NCBI GenBank assembly: GCA_904418845.1
Contig: CAJFQC010000006.1
Coordinates: forward strand, 38,153-102,152
Source: an uncultured Ruminococcus sp.
GTDB lineage: Bacteria; Bacillota; Clostridia; Lachnospirales; Lachnospiraceae
Reading direction: 5' to 3'
DNA length: 64,000 nt
Part shown: piece by piece, positions 44,579-53,998 of the stretch
Layout of the letters: the number at the start of each line of letters is the position of its first letter
How positions within the stretch are numbered: position 1 is the stretch's first letter
Program-made: the position numbers and the translations under genes
Notes under the pieces: generated by a model
Told to the model about the DNA's origin: nothing
Databases searched by the model: none
The model's input: only the letters and a program-made list of their open reading frames with translations

Positions 44579-46019
44579 GTACCGGATAGAACTCCCGGAA
44601 CTTCTGATAGCGTTCCTCATACTTTGCCACAAGTCCAGCATCCGGTTCCTCTGTCGCAACTACCTTCACCAGCTTCTTTGCCGCCTCTTCTACTGACGGG
44701 AACACACCGCATCCGACTGCCGCAAGGATCGCCGCTCCATATCCGGGGCCTTCCTCGCTCTCGATGATGTCCACTTTCATGTTCATCACACTGGCGATGA
44801 TCTTTCTCCAAAGAAGACTCTTCGCGCCGCCGCCGCAGATCTTTGTCCGCCCGGGATTCATTCCAATGCTTCTTGCTACTTCGAACGAATCCCGGAGGCC
44901 GAATGCAACGCCCTCCAGCACTGCGAGAGTCATCTCCTCCCTCGTTGTATCCATACCCATTCCGATAAATGCCGCTCTCGCGTCTGGATCATTGTGCGGG
45001 GAACGTTCTCCCATGAGATACGGTAAGTAGAATACGCGGTTTTCGCCAAGTCCTGTGATATCTTTCTGTTCACCTACGTAATCCGTTGTCTTTAAAATAT
45101 CATCCATCCACCATTTATTGCAAGAAGCAGCGCTTAGCATACAGCCCATGAGATGATAGTTTCCGTCAGCATGGGCAAAAGAATGGAGCGCGTTGTGGGC
45201 ATCTACTCCAAATTTCTCGCTGGAGATAAAGAACGTGCCTGATGTTCCCAGTGAAATATTGCAGCCTCTGTCGCCGACTGTAGCTGTGCCGACTGCCGCC
45301 GCCGCGTTATCTCCCGCGCCCGCGATAACTTTTACCTCCGCCGGAAGCCTCAGCTCTGACGCCACATCTTCCTTCAAGGTTCCAACAACTTCCCAGCTCT
45401 CGTAAAGTTTCGGGAGCTGGTCTTCCGTGATATCACAGATCTCCATCATTTCTTTGGACCAGCATTTGTGCTCCACGTCAAGGAGCAGCGTGCCGGAAGC
45501 ATCCGAATATTCTGTGCAGAATGATCCCGACAGCCTGTACGCAAGATAGTCTTTCGGAAGCATAATCTTGCAGATACGCGCGAAATTTTCCGGCTCATTC
45601 TCCTTCATCCAGAGAATTTTCGGCGCTGTGAATCCCGCAAAAGCAATATTCGCAGTGTGTTTGGAAAGTTTTTCTTTTCCTATTACACCATTGAGATATT
45701 CAACCTGTTTTCCGGTACGGCCATCATTCCACAGGATAGCCGGGCGTATCACCTCATCATTCTCATCCAAAGCTACAAGCCCGTGCATCTGTCCGCCGAA
45801 GCTGATTCCTTTCACCTGAGCTTTATCACACTCTGCTGTCAGTTCCTTTATCCCTTCCATACTCTGCGCGAACCAGTCCGCCGGTTTCTGTTCAGACCAG
45901 CCGGGGTGGGGAAAATACAGCGGATATTCTTTTGACACAATCTTATGGATCTTACCGTTCTCATCCATCAAAAGCAGTTTCACCGCCGATGTACCAAGAT
46001 CAATCCCTATAAAAAGCAT
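44562..46019 (-). CDS. xylB: Xylulokinase-type FGGY sugar kinase
   Basis: This 485-residue FGGY kinase looks like a xylulokinase. It has GIDLGTSAVKLLLMDENG for phosphate binding, GISFGGQMHGLV and ILWNDGRT with substrate residues, AGAGDNAAAAVGTATVG, and the C-terminal ICGGGAKSLLWRKI adenosine motif. It would phosphorylate D-xylulose or a related ketose. It lies 4 bp after the isomerase gene, so the pair probably isomerises an aldose and phosphorylates the ketose. The partner isomerase is of L-fucose type, not XylA, so the true sugar may differ from xylose. Confidence 0.88.
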   Translation of the reverse strand: MLFIGIDLGTSAVKLLLMDENGKIHKIVSKEYPLYFPHPGWSEQKPADWFAQSMEGIKELTAECDKAQVKGISFGGQMHGLVALDENDEVIRPAILWNDGRTGKQVEYLNGVIGKEKLSKHTANIAFAGFTAPKILWMKENEPENFARICKIMLPKDYLAYRLSGSFCTEYSDASGTLLLDVEHKCWSKEMMEICDITEDQLPKLYESWEVVGTLKEDVASELRLPAEVKVIAGAGDNAAAAVGTATVGDRGCNISLGTSGTFFISSEKFGVDAHNALHSFAHADGNYHLMGCMLSAASCNKWWMDDILKTTDYVGEQKDITGLGENRVFYLPYLMGERSPHNDPDARAAFIGMGMDTTREEMTLAVLEGVAFGLRDSFEVARSIGMNPGRTKICGGGAKSLLWRKIIASVMNMKVDIIESEEGPGYGAAILAAVGCGVFPSVEEAAKKLVKVVATEEPDAGLVAKYEERYQKFREFYPVLKGRF

Positions 46020-46023
46020 AATT

Positions 46024-47508
46024 CTACCCCCACGGATTCTCTGTCGGATATCTTACTCCCTTCGGCTGATTGTAGCCGATCTCAGCAACCGGCACGCCGA
46101 TGTATTTGAATACTTCGAACAGTTCTTTCCCGAAATGTCCGAATGCCACCGCACCGTGATGTGGATAATTCTTCTCGATCAGCACGTGGCGGTAGAAGCG
46201 TCCCATCTCAGGAATCCCGAATACGCCGATCGAACCGAATGACTTCGTAGCCACCGGAAGCACCTCGCCCTGTGCAACATATGCTCGCAGGATATTATCA
46301 GATGTGCTCTGCAGACGGAAAAATGTAATATCTCCCGGCATGATATCTCCCTCAAGGGTTCCCTGTGTCACTTCTTCCGGAAGCGTTCTTGCCATGATCA
46401 TCTGGTATTTCATCTCGCAGAAGGACAGCTTGGAAGACGCCGTATTTCCACAGTGAAATCCCATAAAGGTATCCTTCTGGGTGTACGGGAATTTACCTTC
46501 AATGCTCTCTTTATACATATCACCCGGAACGGTATTATTGATATCAAGCAGTGTCACTGTATCCTGACTTACGACTGTTCCGATGAACTCGCTTAAGCAT
46601 CCGTAGATATCCACTTCGCAGGATACCGGGATTCCCTGAGCGGTCAGACGGCTGTTCACATAGCACGGAACGAATCCGAACTGTGTCTGGAATGCCGGCC
46701 AGCATTTCCCTGCGATCGCCACGTATTTTCTGTATCCTCTGTGCTCCTCCACCCAGTCTTTCAGTGTGAGCTCATACTGGGCAAGCTTCGCAAGGATTTC
46801 CGGCTTCTTGTTGCCTGCTCCCAGTTCTGCCTCCATCTCGGCTACAACAGCCGGGATTCTCTCGTCCCCTGCATGCTTGTTGTATGCTTCGAAAAGATCC
46901 AGCTCAGAGTTCTCCTCAATTTCAACGCCGATATTGTAGAGCTGCTGGATCGGAGCATTACATGCGAGGAAGTTAAGCGGTCTCGGTCCAAAGCTGATGA
47001 TCTTCAAGCTGTTAAGTCCTACAACAGCCCTTGCGACCGGTTCGAACTCGTGGATCATATCCGCGCACTCCTCTGCAGTACCTGCCGGATACTCCGGTAT
47101 GTATGCTTTCACGCCGCGCAGCTTCAGATTGTAACTTGCGTTGAGCATACCGCAATATGCGTCGCCGCGGCCCTGTATCAGATTGTCCTGGCTTTCCTCT
47201 GCTGCCGCGATGAACATCTTCGGTCCTTCAAAATGCTTTGCAAGCAGTGTCTCTGAGATTTCCGGCCCGAAGTTTCCGAGATAAACAACCAGTGCGTTGC
47301 ATCCCTCTTTCTTAATATCCTCAAGTGCCTGTACCATATGGATCTCACTCTCCACAATACAGATCGGACACTCATAGACCGTGCCTTTGCCGTATTTCTT
47401 TGTGTAAGCGTCGATCAGTGCTTTTCTTCTGTTCACCGACAGACTCTCCGGGAAGCAATCCCTGCTCACTGCTACAACTCCGATTTTTAATTCTGGCATG
47501 TTACTCAT
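46024..47508 (-). CDS. L-fucose/L-arabinose isomerase-like protein
   Basis: This 494-residue protein has the L-fucose isomerase (FucI/AraA) family fold. It starts with a Rossmann-like domain (KIGVVAVSRDCFPESL, then CNALVVYLGNFGPE) and has a C-terminal metal-binding part with CEVDIYGCLSEF, LLDINNT and FMGFHCGNT. It would convert an aldose to a ketose using a divalent metal. It is followed immediately by xylulokinase and preceded by a DUF4867 gene, forming a three-gene operon. The substrate is not evident. GAGAGG precedes the ATG. Confidence 0.82.
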   Translation of the reverse strand: MSNMPELKIGVVAVSRDCFPESLSVNRRKALIDAYTKKYGKGTVYECPICIVESEIHMVQALEDIKKEGCNALVVYLGNFGPEISETLLAKHFEGPKMFIAAAEESQDNLIQGRGDAYCGMLNASYNLKLRGVKAYIPEYPAGTAEECADMIHEFEPVARAVVGLNSLKIISFGPRPLNFLACNAPIQQLYNIGVEIEENSELDLFEAYNKHAGDERIPAVVAEMEAELGAGNKKPEILAKLAQYELTLKDWVEEHRGYRKYVAIAGKCWPAFQTQFGFVPCYVNSRLTAQGIPVSCEVDIYGCLSEFIGTVVSQDTVTLLDINNTVPGDMYKESIEGKFPYTQKDTFMGFHCGNTASSKLSFCEMKYQMIMARTLPEEVTQGTLEGDIMPGDITFFRLQSTSDNILRAYVAQGEVLPVATKSFGSIGVFGIPEMGRFYRHVLIEKNYPHHGAVAFGHFGKELFEVFKYIGVPVAEIGYNQPKGVRYPTENPWG

Positions 47509-47603
47509 AATTCTTATCCTCTCTTTCTTTTATTTCTATCCTTACATAGCGGAAATACCGCCTGTTGCCGCGATATTTCCTTAATATCTTTTTATATCGG
47601 CGT

Positions 47604-48218
47604 CTACACTTCTACATTTTCTCCTCGCAGTCCGCAGAATGCGCCGTCTATCTTCGCTTCCTCATGGGCGATAAGCCACTTATTCACTGCTGTCAGCAGC
47701 CGGTTCTCCCCCGTCTTTTCCGGTTCAAAAGGCAGCTCCTCATTTGTCCCTTTCGGAAGGGCGATCACACAGCGAAATCCATCCTTGTTTACAGAACATG
47801 GCGCATAGTGCAGTGTTGTAGCATACAGCTCTACCGCCGTCCCTGCCGGAACAAAGAAAGCCTCCACCTTGTCTGTATCGTAAATATCGCCTTCCTCCAA
47901 GTCCTGCCGGCATCCCAGAAGCAGGATCAGATCTGTCACCGCAATATCCATCTCGGAACTTCTGTGATATTCCAATGCATTTAACTTATGATTGTCTCCA
48001 TTACAATATCCGATCTGGATGGGCAGCCCGCCGAAACCCTTCCTGCACACTTCTGCCGCTTCAGGCAATATTTCCAGCGCCTCCACAGACGGCACATAAA
48101 TAACATCCTTCGGAAGCGGGGTATGCTCCATTTCTTTTAAGATCTTCTCAAAAGAAAACTCTGTCATAATCTTCCCATACTTGCCAAAGGATGTGTCTGT
48201 CACTTTCTTGATATTCAC
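47604..48218 (-). CDS. DUF4867 cupin-like protein
   Basis: This 204-residue protein has the DUF4867 pattern, a cupin-like beta barrel with IQIGYCNGDNHKLNALEYH, SSEMDIAVTDLILLLG and VEAFFVPAGTAVELYATTLHYAPC. Metal-binding His and Glu residues are visible. It starts at a GTG after GGAGGT and lies 95 bp upstream of the isomerase gene. The family is uncharacterised as far as I know. The context suggests a sugar-binding or sugar-isomerising role in the same pathway. Confidence 0.78.
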   Translation of the reverse strand: MNIKKVTDTSFGKYGKIMTEFSFEKILKEMEHTPLPKDVIYVPSVEALEILPEAAEVCRKGFGGLPIQIGYCNGDNHKLNALEYHRSSEMDIAVTDLILLLGCRQDLEEGDIYDTDKVEAFFVPAGTAVELYATTLHYAPCSVNKDGFRCVIALPKGTNEELPFEPEKTGENRLLTAVNKWLIAHEEAKIDGAFCGLRGENVEV

Positions 48219-48437
48219 TTGTCCGACCTCCTTATCTCCCGGTCTGCTGCCGGAGCGTTTATCCGCCCGACGCTCCCGCGCAGCTTCACGCTTCTGAGGT
48301 CATTTTATCAACTTTTCCTCTCCCTTTTGACCAAATACTTAGCCATTTTATGCCCAAAACTTAACATCTCCTCATCCATGTATATGGTTGCGTGAACTTG
48401 GGAGCGGACACATTCATGGGCTCAGCGCCTTTTCATG

Positions 48438-48513
48438 CGGAAAACTGCAGCGCAGCCACAATCAGCACGCTAGTGCGGTTTTCCGATTGATCCTGCTGAG
48501 CTAAAGCTCAGCA
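48438..48513. repeat. Two adjacent palindromes between the sugar and DUF2752 operons
   Basis: CGGAAAAC (48438-48445) pairs with GTTTTCCG (48478-48485), enclosing a GC-rich interior that can fold further. Next to it TGCTGAGCT (48494-48502) and AGCTCAGCA (48505-48513) form a perfect 9-bp inverted repeat over the DUF2752 stop codon. There is no T-run on either side. The 289 bases from 48219 to 48507 hold no supported gene. Confidence 0.5.
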
Positions 48514-48861
48514 TATATTCCTCCACACTCCAAACACGCACAATGCTCCGATATACGCCGCAAGCGCCCGCTGGTTCCACTTTGGAAGAGGTCTCTTCTT
48601 CACCTGCATATAATCGTAACAGATGATCTCTGCTACAAGGAGAGGCGCGGTCACAAATAAAAACGGATTAGCCTGAAAAGCACCCTGAATATCCAGCCGC
48701 GAGAGGCATACAAACAGGGTGGTTATTCCGCATCCCGGACATAGCCACCCTGTAACCTCTCGAAACAGGCATGGGATTCCAAGGCCAGTGGTCCTCACCC
48801 AGAACAGATAAAGTACACCAATCCCCAGAACAATACACCAGACTTTGATCTTTTTTCCCAT
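48508..48861 (-). CDS. DUF2752 membrane protein
   Basis: This protein of about 117 residues has three membrane helices and the DUF2752 signature WLCPGCGITTLFVCL with its CPGCG motif. The family is common in bacteria and of unknown function. The start at 48861 follows GGCGGGAG; a longer frame to 48882 lacks a better site. It lies 26 bp after the zinc-ribbon DUF4234 gene, and DUF2752 and DUF4234 genes often sit together. A palindrome covers its stop codon. Confidence 0.8.
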   Translation of the reverse strand: MGKKIKVWCIVLGIGVLYLFWVRTTGLGIPCLFREVTGWLCPGCGITTLFVCLSRLDIQGAFQANPFLFVTAPLLVAEIICYDYMQVKKRPLPKWNQRALAAYIGALCVFGVWRNIC

Positions 48862-48887
48862 GCTCCCGCCTTTTCTTTCCATTTAGT

Positions 48888-49358
48888 CTATCTGACCTTT
48901 TTATTGATCGTATCCTGTATCAGGCACATGTCGACGATGCCTAATCCAAAAATACCGAGTATAAGATAGAGGATTCCTGCATTTCCACCTCTTATATTGT
49001 TGATCATATCAACCTTCTCTCCCATTTTATAATACCAGTACAGGCCATAGATACCGCAGGTAATGATCATAAACAGAATAACCATTCCTCCGGTTGTCGC
49101 CTGACTGTCACCCGCAAGCTGATTGACCTCATCATTGACTTTCACGATCCAGTACAGATTATAGATACCGCACGTAATAATCGTTAAAACAATGGAAAGC
49201 GGAATACTTCTCACAAAAATTCCCGCGTGATTTCCGCCTGGTTCTGAGGGATTCACATTACCCTGCATGTTGCCCGACTGGGCCAGTGGTACCCCACAGC
49301 TGTTACAGTATTGCATGTGATCGTCGCACCAGTTCCCGCAGTTTGGACATTGTTTCAT
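48888..49358 (-). CDS. Zinc-ribbon DUF4234 membrane protein
   Basis: This 156-residue protein has an N-terminal zinc ribbon (MKQCPNCGNWC, then CNSCGVPL), a short flexible linker and a DUF4234 domain. That domain has the repeated IITCGIYNLYWIVK and IITCGIYGLYWYYK helices. It is a small relative of the central part of the large zinc-ribbon protein at 2145-3941. Function is unknown. AAGGAGG lies upstream. It forms a two-gene operon with the DUF2752 gene. Confidence 0.8.
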   Translation of the reverse strand: MKQCPNCGNWCDDHMQYCNSCGVPLAQSGNMQGNVNPSEPGGNHAGIFVRSIPLSIVLTIITCGIYNLYWIVKVNDEVNQLAGDSQATTGGMVILFMIITCGIYGLYWYYKMGEKVDMINNIRGGNAGILYLILGIFGLGIVDMCLIQDTINKKVR

Positions 49359-49456
49359 CTTCTTTTTCCTCCTTAGCTGTTTTAAAAAAGTATAATATTC
49401 ATCTTCTCACCTTTCAATAAGATTATTATACAGTTTCTCTGACTTTTCAACAGAAA

Positions 49457-50293
49457 TTATTCATTATTTTTCTGATTTTTCAATAATTTATATTCACTCG
49501 GCAGCATCCCATACTTCTTCTGAAAAGCTCTCGCCAGCGCTTTGCTCCCTGAGAACCCGTTTCTTATGGCAATTTCCGTAATGTTGTAGGTACTGTTTTC
49601 CAGCTCTTTGAGCGCATACTCCAGTCGGATCCCCTGCACATAATCTTTAAAACTGATCCCCGCATACTTCCGGAACATCCTCGACAGATATGTGGGCGAA
49701 TATCCGAACACCCGCGCCACGGGTTCAAGTCTTAACTCTCCAGTATAATTGTCTTTCATATATGAGGTGATAGCTGAAAGTCTGGTCAGATTCTTGTTCT
49801 TCCGCACAAAATCCTGATCCACTTCCATAAGACGATATTCTTTCACAAGATAGTACATGATATTATAGAAGAGACTTTTCATCTTCATATCATATCCGCA
49901 GAACTTCTCAGCATAAGCCCGGTACAGTGCTTTCACCTGTTCCATGAACCGGGCGTCACGTTTCCCCGGCTCATGAGTAAACCAAATAAACTGCTCCCCT
50001 GTAAAATATTCCTCGAACATTTTCAGCGGAATCTGCAAAACGATCGTCTCATTCGGGAGCGGCGAATCAACAGAATGGACCTCGTTGGAATTCACGATCA
50101 TTAACTCATCTTCTCTCAGATCCCACGGCCTGTCGTCGATAAAGAACCGCAGACTTCCCCTGCACACCGCAAAGATCTCAACAGAGCGGTGCCAGTGCTT
50201 ATCTCTTCTGTAATTCCCCGCGCTGCCCTCGAAAAGAAAGAGTTTGAACGGGAACCCCTCCTCGGGAACGATCAACTCATGTGAAAACTGCAT
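49457..50293 (-). CDS. AraC-family transcriptional regulator
   Basis: This 278-residue regulator has an N-terminal cupin sensing domain (HWHRSVEIFAVCRGSLRFF) and the C-terminal AraC double helix-turn-helix. That reads YMKDNYTGELRLEPVARVFG, then SPTYLSRMFRKYAGISF, and ITEIAIRNGFSGSKALARAF. It probably senses a sugar or related effector. Its targets are not adjacent, but the isomerase/xylulokinase operon 1.2 kb away is a reasonable candidate. GGAGGTG precedes the ATG, and a palindrome lies just upstream. Confidence 0.92.
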   Translation of the reverse strand: MQFSHELIVPEEGFPFKLFLFEGSAGNYRRDKHWHRSVEIFAVCRGSLRFFIDDRPWDLREDELMIVNSNEVHSVDSPLPNETIVLQIPLKMFEEYFTGEQFIWFTHEPGKRDARFMEQVKALYRAYAEKFCGYDMKMKSLFYNIMYYLVKEYRLMEVDQDFVRKNKNLTRLSAITSYMKDNYTGELRLEPVARVFGYSPTYLSRMFRKYAGISFKDYVQGIRLEYALKELENSTYNITEIAIRNGFSGSKALARAFQKKYGMLPSEYKLLKNQKNNE

Positions 50294-50313
50294 GGGACAC
50301 CTCCATTTACATC

Positions 50314-50328
50314 TTGAAACGCTTTCAA
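50314..50328. promoter_or_regulatory. Palindromic operator candidate upstream of the AraC regulator
   Basis: TTGAAA-CGC-TTTCAA is a perfect 6-3-6 inverted repeat 20 bp before the regulator start. It resembles a catabolite cre site but has an odd-length centre. Confidence 0.4.
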
Positions 50329-50387
50329 CAATAAGAAACGGTTATCTGACTTTTTATTTATCGCAGTTTCCCGCGTGTCCCCTCTTA

Positions 50388-52094
50388 TTACGTTCTCTCA
50401 TTGTGCAGGAGCTTATGTTCCTTCCCTTTCAGGATGCCTTCATAAACCGTTGCAACGATGGGGTTTTCGCTGGACAGCTTGATCTGTGCCATGCTGTCGA
50501 TCTTGTAGACCCCCTCTAGCCTTGCCTTCTTCGTCCTCGGACCGATCGGCACCGGCTGTCCGCCTCCGGCGATACATCCTCTCTTGCACGCCATGACTTC
50601 CACGAAATCATAGCATGCTTCTCCTGCCTTCATTTTCTCCAGCAGTTCCTCTGCACAGTGCAGTCCGTTCACAACCGCAATCTTCACCTCACGGTCTCCC
50701 AGCTTCACAGATGTCTCTTTGATACCGTTCACGCCGCGGATACCCGAAAAGCTGATCTCCTCTAAGTCCTCCGCGCGGCTGCTTCCCATCAGACGGCGAA
50801 GCACTGCCTCAGTCACGCCGCCTGTCACGCCAAAGATTGCTCCGGCCCCGGAAGAAAGACCGAACGGCATATCCAGCGCTTCCGGCTGTACCTGGGACAG
50901 ATCGATGCCCGCCTCCTGGATCATCCTCGTAATCTCTGTGGTCGTCAGCACATAATCTACATCCTGCACGCCGTCCGTGAAGTGCTCGGGTCTTTTGATC
51001 TCCGCCTTTTTCGCCGTACACGGCATGATGGAGACGACCATAGTTTTCTTCGGTTCTCTGCCCTCTGCCTTATCCTTTTCAGCGTTCACTCTTGCCTCTT
51101 CCTTCAGGAGCGCGCCGAACATCGCCTGCGGGGAACGGCAGGTAGAAATATTCTTACGGAACTCAGGATAACGATTCTCGCAGAATTTCACCCATGCCGG
51201 ACAGCATGAGGTGAACAGCGGCAGGTTTTCCCCGGATTTCAGACATTCTTCCAACTCTTTGGATTCTTCCATGACAGTTAAGTCCGCCCCGAAGTTTGTG
51301 TCGTATACTTCATCAAAACCAATACGCCTCAGCGACGCTACCAGACGTCCCAATGTGTTCTCCCCTTTTTTGATGCCGAACTTATCTCCCACTGCCACAC
51401 GCACTGCCGGGGCAATCTGTGCCACTACTCTCGTATTGGGGTCAGAAAGCGCCGCCCATACAGGCTCTACCTCCTGTTTGATACTGATGGCTCCCGTCGG
51501 ACAGACTGCCCGGCACTGTCCACATCCCACACAGTCCGTCTGCGCCAGATCTTTGTTGAACGCCGGGGTCACCTGCATCTTCGATCCGCGAAAAGCAAAG
51601 TCAAGAATACCCAGTCCCTGGATCTCATCACACGTTCTCACACAGTCTCCACAGAGGATGCATTTATTGGGGTCGCGTATCACACAGTCAGAAGATGTGT
51701 CTCTGGGAAGCTGCTTCTTATTGTTCTCAAAACGTACATCCGTAATGCCTAGCTGCCTTGAGAGCTTCTGCAATGTGCAGACCCCGTTCTTTGCGCAGGT
51801 CGTGCAGTCCCTGCAGTGGGAGGCCAGAAGAAGCTCGATGATCATCTTTCGATGATGCTGAAGTCTCGGTGTATTCGTGTAGATGACCATGTCATTTCTT
51901 GGCACCTCAGAGCAGGAGGCGAAGATCTTGCCTCTGTCGTCCTCTACCACGCACATCCTGCACGCGCCGTAGGTGGACAGTTCCGAATGATAGCAGAACG
52001 TGGGGAGATCGATGCCGGATTTCCTGATCACGGAAAGCACGTTCTTCTCATTGGTAAAAGTCACTCTTCTGTTGTTTATCGTCATATAACTCAT
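50388..52094 (-). CDS. hydA: [FeFe] hydrogenase catalytic subunit
   Basis: This 568-residue [FeFe] hydrogenase has an N-terminal plant-type [2Fe-2S] domain (TFCYHSELSTYGACRMC), a His-ligated cluster region (HCRDCTTCAKNGVC) and two [4Fe-4S] motifs (CILCGDCVRTC and CVGCGQCRAVC). The H-cluster signatures are TSCCPAWVKFCE, MPCTAKKAE and ACKRGCIAGGGQ. With the HydB and HydC genes upstream it forms the trimeric, probably electron-bifurcating enzyme that couples NADH and reduced ferredoxin to hydrogen. The three genes are cotranscribed. AGGAGG precedes the ATG. Confidence 0.96.
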   Translation of the reverse strand: MSYMTINNRRVTFTNEKNVLSVIRKSGIDLPTFCYHSELSTYGACRMCVVEDDRGKIFASCSEVPRNDMVIYTNTPRLQHHRKMIIELLLASHCRDCTTCAKNGVCTLQKLSRQLGITDVRFENNKKQLPRDTSSDCVIRDPNKCILCGDCVRTCDEIQGLGILDFAFRGSKMQVTPAFNKDLAQTDCVGCGQCRAVCPTGAISIKQEVEPVWAALSDPNTRVVAQIAPAVRVAVGDKFGIKKGENTLGRLVASLRRIGFDEVYDTNFGADLTVMEESKELEECLKSGENLPLFTSCCPAWVKFCENRYPEFRKNISTCRSPQAMFGALLKEEARVNAEKDKAEGREPKKTMVVSIMPCTAKKAEIKRPEHFTDGVQDVDYVLTTTEITRMIQEAGIDLSQVQPEALDMPFGLSSGAGAIFGVTGGVTEAVLRRLMGSSRAEDLEEISFSGIRGVNGIKETSVKLGDREVKIAVVNGLHCAEELLEKMKAGEACYDFVEVMACKRGCIAGGGQPVPIGPRTKKARLEGVYKIDSMAQIKLSSENPIVATVYEGILKGKEHKLLHNERT

Positions 52095-52106
52095 GCTCGT
52101 TTCCTC

Positions 52107-53993
52107 CTACCATTCAACATGTATTGCACCAAAGGCACATGAACTCTCACATGCGCCGCACTTAATGCATCTCTCAGTATCGATCGTAAACGGTTCTTTA
52201 ATCTTGCCGCTTATAGCGTCAGCCGGACAGTTTCTCGCGCATTTGGAGCAGCCCTTGCATCTCTCCGGGCTGATGACGTAGCGTTTCATCGCCGTACACG
52301 TATGGGACGCGCACTTCTTGTCCGCCACATGCTCCATATATTCATCGCGGAACAGTTTCAGCGTACTCATGACTGGAAGAGCCGCACTTTTTCCCAGCCC
52401 GCAAAGCGCCGTCTCTGTAATAGTTGTCGCCAGTTCTTCCAGCAGATCCAGATCTTCTTCTTTTCCGTTCCCTTCCACAATCCGCTCCAGGATCTCCAGC
52501 ATCCGCTTCGTTCCCTCACGGCAGGGCACGCATTTGCCGCAGCTTTCATTCTGGGTAAAGTTCATAAAGAACCTCGCCACTTCCACCATACAAGTATTAT
52601 CGTCCATGACTACCAGTCCGCCGGAACCGATCATGGCTCCCATCTTCTTCAGGGAATCAAAATCCAGGTTCACCTCCAGATGCGGACTGATCAGACATCC
52701 GCCCGAAGGTCCGCCGATCTGCACTGCCTTGAACTTTCCGTCGTCCTTGATGCCTCCGCCAATGTCATAGATGACCTCCCGCAGCGTGGTTCCCATGGGC
52801 ACCTCGATCAGACCGGTATGCTTCACGCTTCCTGTCAGGGCAAATGCCTTTGTTCCCGGGCTGTTCTCCGGCCCGATGCTCTTGAACTCGTCTGCGCCTT
52901 CGGCGATGATCATAGGAATATTGGCAAATGTCTCTACGTTATTCAACACTGTCGGCTTGGCGAACAGGCCCTGCTCCACGGTTCTCGGAGGCTTCACACG
53001 GGGCATTCCCCTGTTTCCTTCGATAGACGCGGTCAGCGCGCTTCCCTCTCCACAGACAAAAGCGCCCGCACCCCTGTTGATGTGGAGCCGGAAGGAGAAA
53101 TTTGTACCAAGGATGTTATCCCCAAGCAGTCCGCATTCCTCCGCCTGAGCGATCGCCAGCTTCAGACGGTTGATCGCCAGTGGGTACTCAGCACGCACGT
53201 AAATGTAGCCTTCTTTCGCTCCCACCGCGTAAGCACCGATCATCATTCCCTCGATCATCTTATGCGGATCGCCCTCCATGATGCTGCGGTCCATGAACGC
53301 GCCCGGATCGCCCTCATCACCATTGCAGACAATATAACGCTCCATCTCTGCCTGTCTTGCTACCTGTGACCATTTATAGCCAGTGGGGAACCCACCGCCG
53401 CCGCGCCCTCTTAAGTTAGAATCGGAAACTTCCTTTATCACTTCCTCCGGCGTCATCTCAAAGAGCGCTTTTCCCAATGCCTGATAGCCGCCTGTGGATA
53501 TGTATTCACGAATGTGCTCCGCGTCGATATGCCCGCAGTTTTTCAGCACGTTTCTTGTCTGCTTCTTATAGAAAGGAATGTCTTCCTGCTTCTTATACTC
53601 AATTCCATCCTGCTTGAACAAAAGATGACGGATGATATCTCCTTTCTCGATCGTTCTGTGGAAAATCTCATCACAGTCCTCAAGCTGTACCTTTGTATAG
53701 AGGATACCCTGAGGCTCAATGCGCATCAGCGGCCCCATCTCACAGAAACCGTGGCAGCCGCTCTTCTTCACACCGATCTCTCCGTCTCCGTGCGCGATCT
53801 CCGATCCGAAATGAACCTCCGCATCCGGGTTATCTCTGACCAGTTCACACATTCTCTCATATATCTCGCCGGACCCGCCTGCCAGACATCCTGTTCCCGC
53901 GCAGATCAGGATACGGCATCTGCTGTTGTCTATTTTTTCCCTCGAGGCCTTACGGAGCTGTCCGAGGGCTTCCCTGTTCTCTATTCTTTCCAT
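52107..53993 (-). CDS. hydB: NuoF-like subunit of the hydrogenase (HydB)
   Basis: This protein of about 628 residues starts at the ATG at 53993. An N-terminal thioredoxin-like [2Fe-2S] domain (ICAGTGCLAGGSGE) is followed by a NuoF core with the FMN and NADH sites (LRGRGGGGFPTGYKW, CNGDEGDPGAFMD, NRGAGAFVCGEGSAL). Then comes a four-Cys cluster near ESCGKCVPCREGT. The C-terminal ferredoxin domain has CKGCSKCARNCP and CIKCGACESSC. It oxidises or reduces NAD(H) and passes electrons to HydA. It lies between hydC and hydA. Confidence 0.95.
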   Translation of the reverse strand: MERIENREALGQLRKASREKIDNSRCRILICAGTGCLAGGSGEIYERMCELVRDNPDAEVHFGSEIAHGDGEIGVKKSGCHGFCEMGPLMRIEPQGILYTKVQLEDCDEIFHRTIEKGDIIRHLLFKQDGIEYKKQEDIPFYKKQTRNVLKNCGHIDAEHIREYISTGGYQALGKALFEMTPEEVIKEVSDSNLRGRGGGGFPTGYKWSQVARQAEMERYIVCNGDEGDPGAFMDRSIMEGDPHKMIEGMMIGAYAVGAKEGYIYVRAEYPLAINRLKLAIAQAEECGLLGDNILGTNFSFRLHINRGAGAFVCGEGSALTASIEGNRGMPRVKPPRTVEQGLFAKPTVLNNVETFANIPMIIAEGADEFKSIGPENSPGTKAFALTGSVKHTGLIEVPMGTTLREVIYDIGGGIKDDGKFKAVQIGGPSGGCLISPHLEVNLDFDSLKKMGAMIGSGGLVVMDDNTCMVEVARFFMNFTQNESCGKCVPCREGTKRMLEILERIVEGNGKEEDLDLLEELATTITETALCGLGKSAALPVMSTLKLFRDEYMEHVADKKCASHTCTAMKRYVISPERCKGCSKCARNCPADAISGKIKEPFTIDTERCIKCGACESSCAFGAIHVEW

Positions 53994-53998
53994 ATGTA

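Noticed and set aside
50314..50328. Palindrome before the AraC gene as a CcpA cre site
   Set aside because: The centre is one base off the even-length cre consensus, so only a generic operator call is justified.
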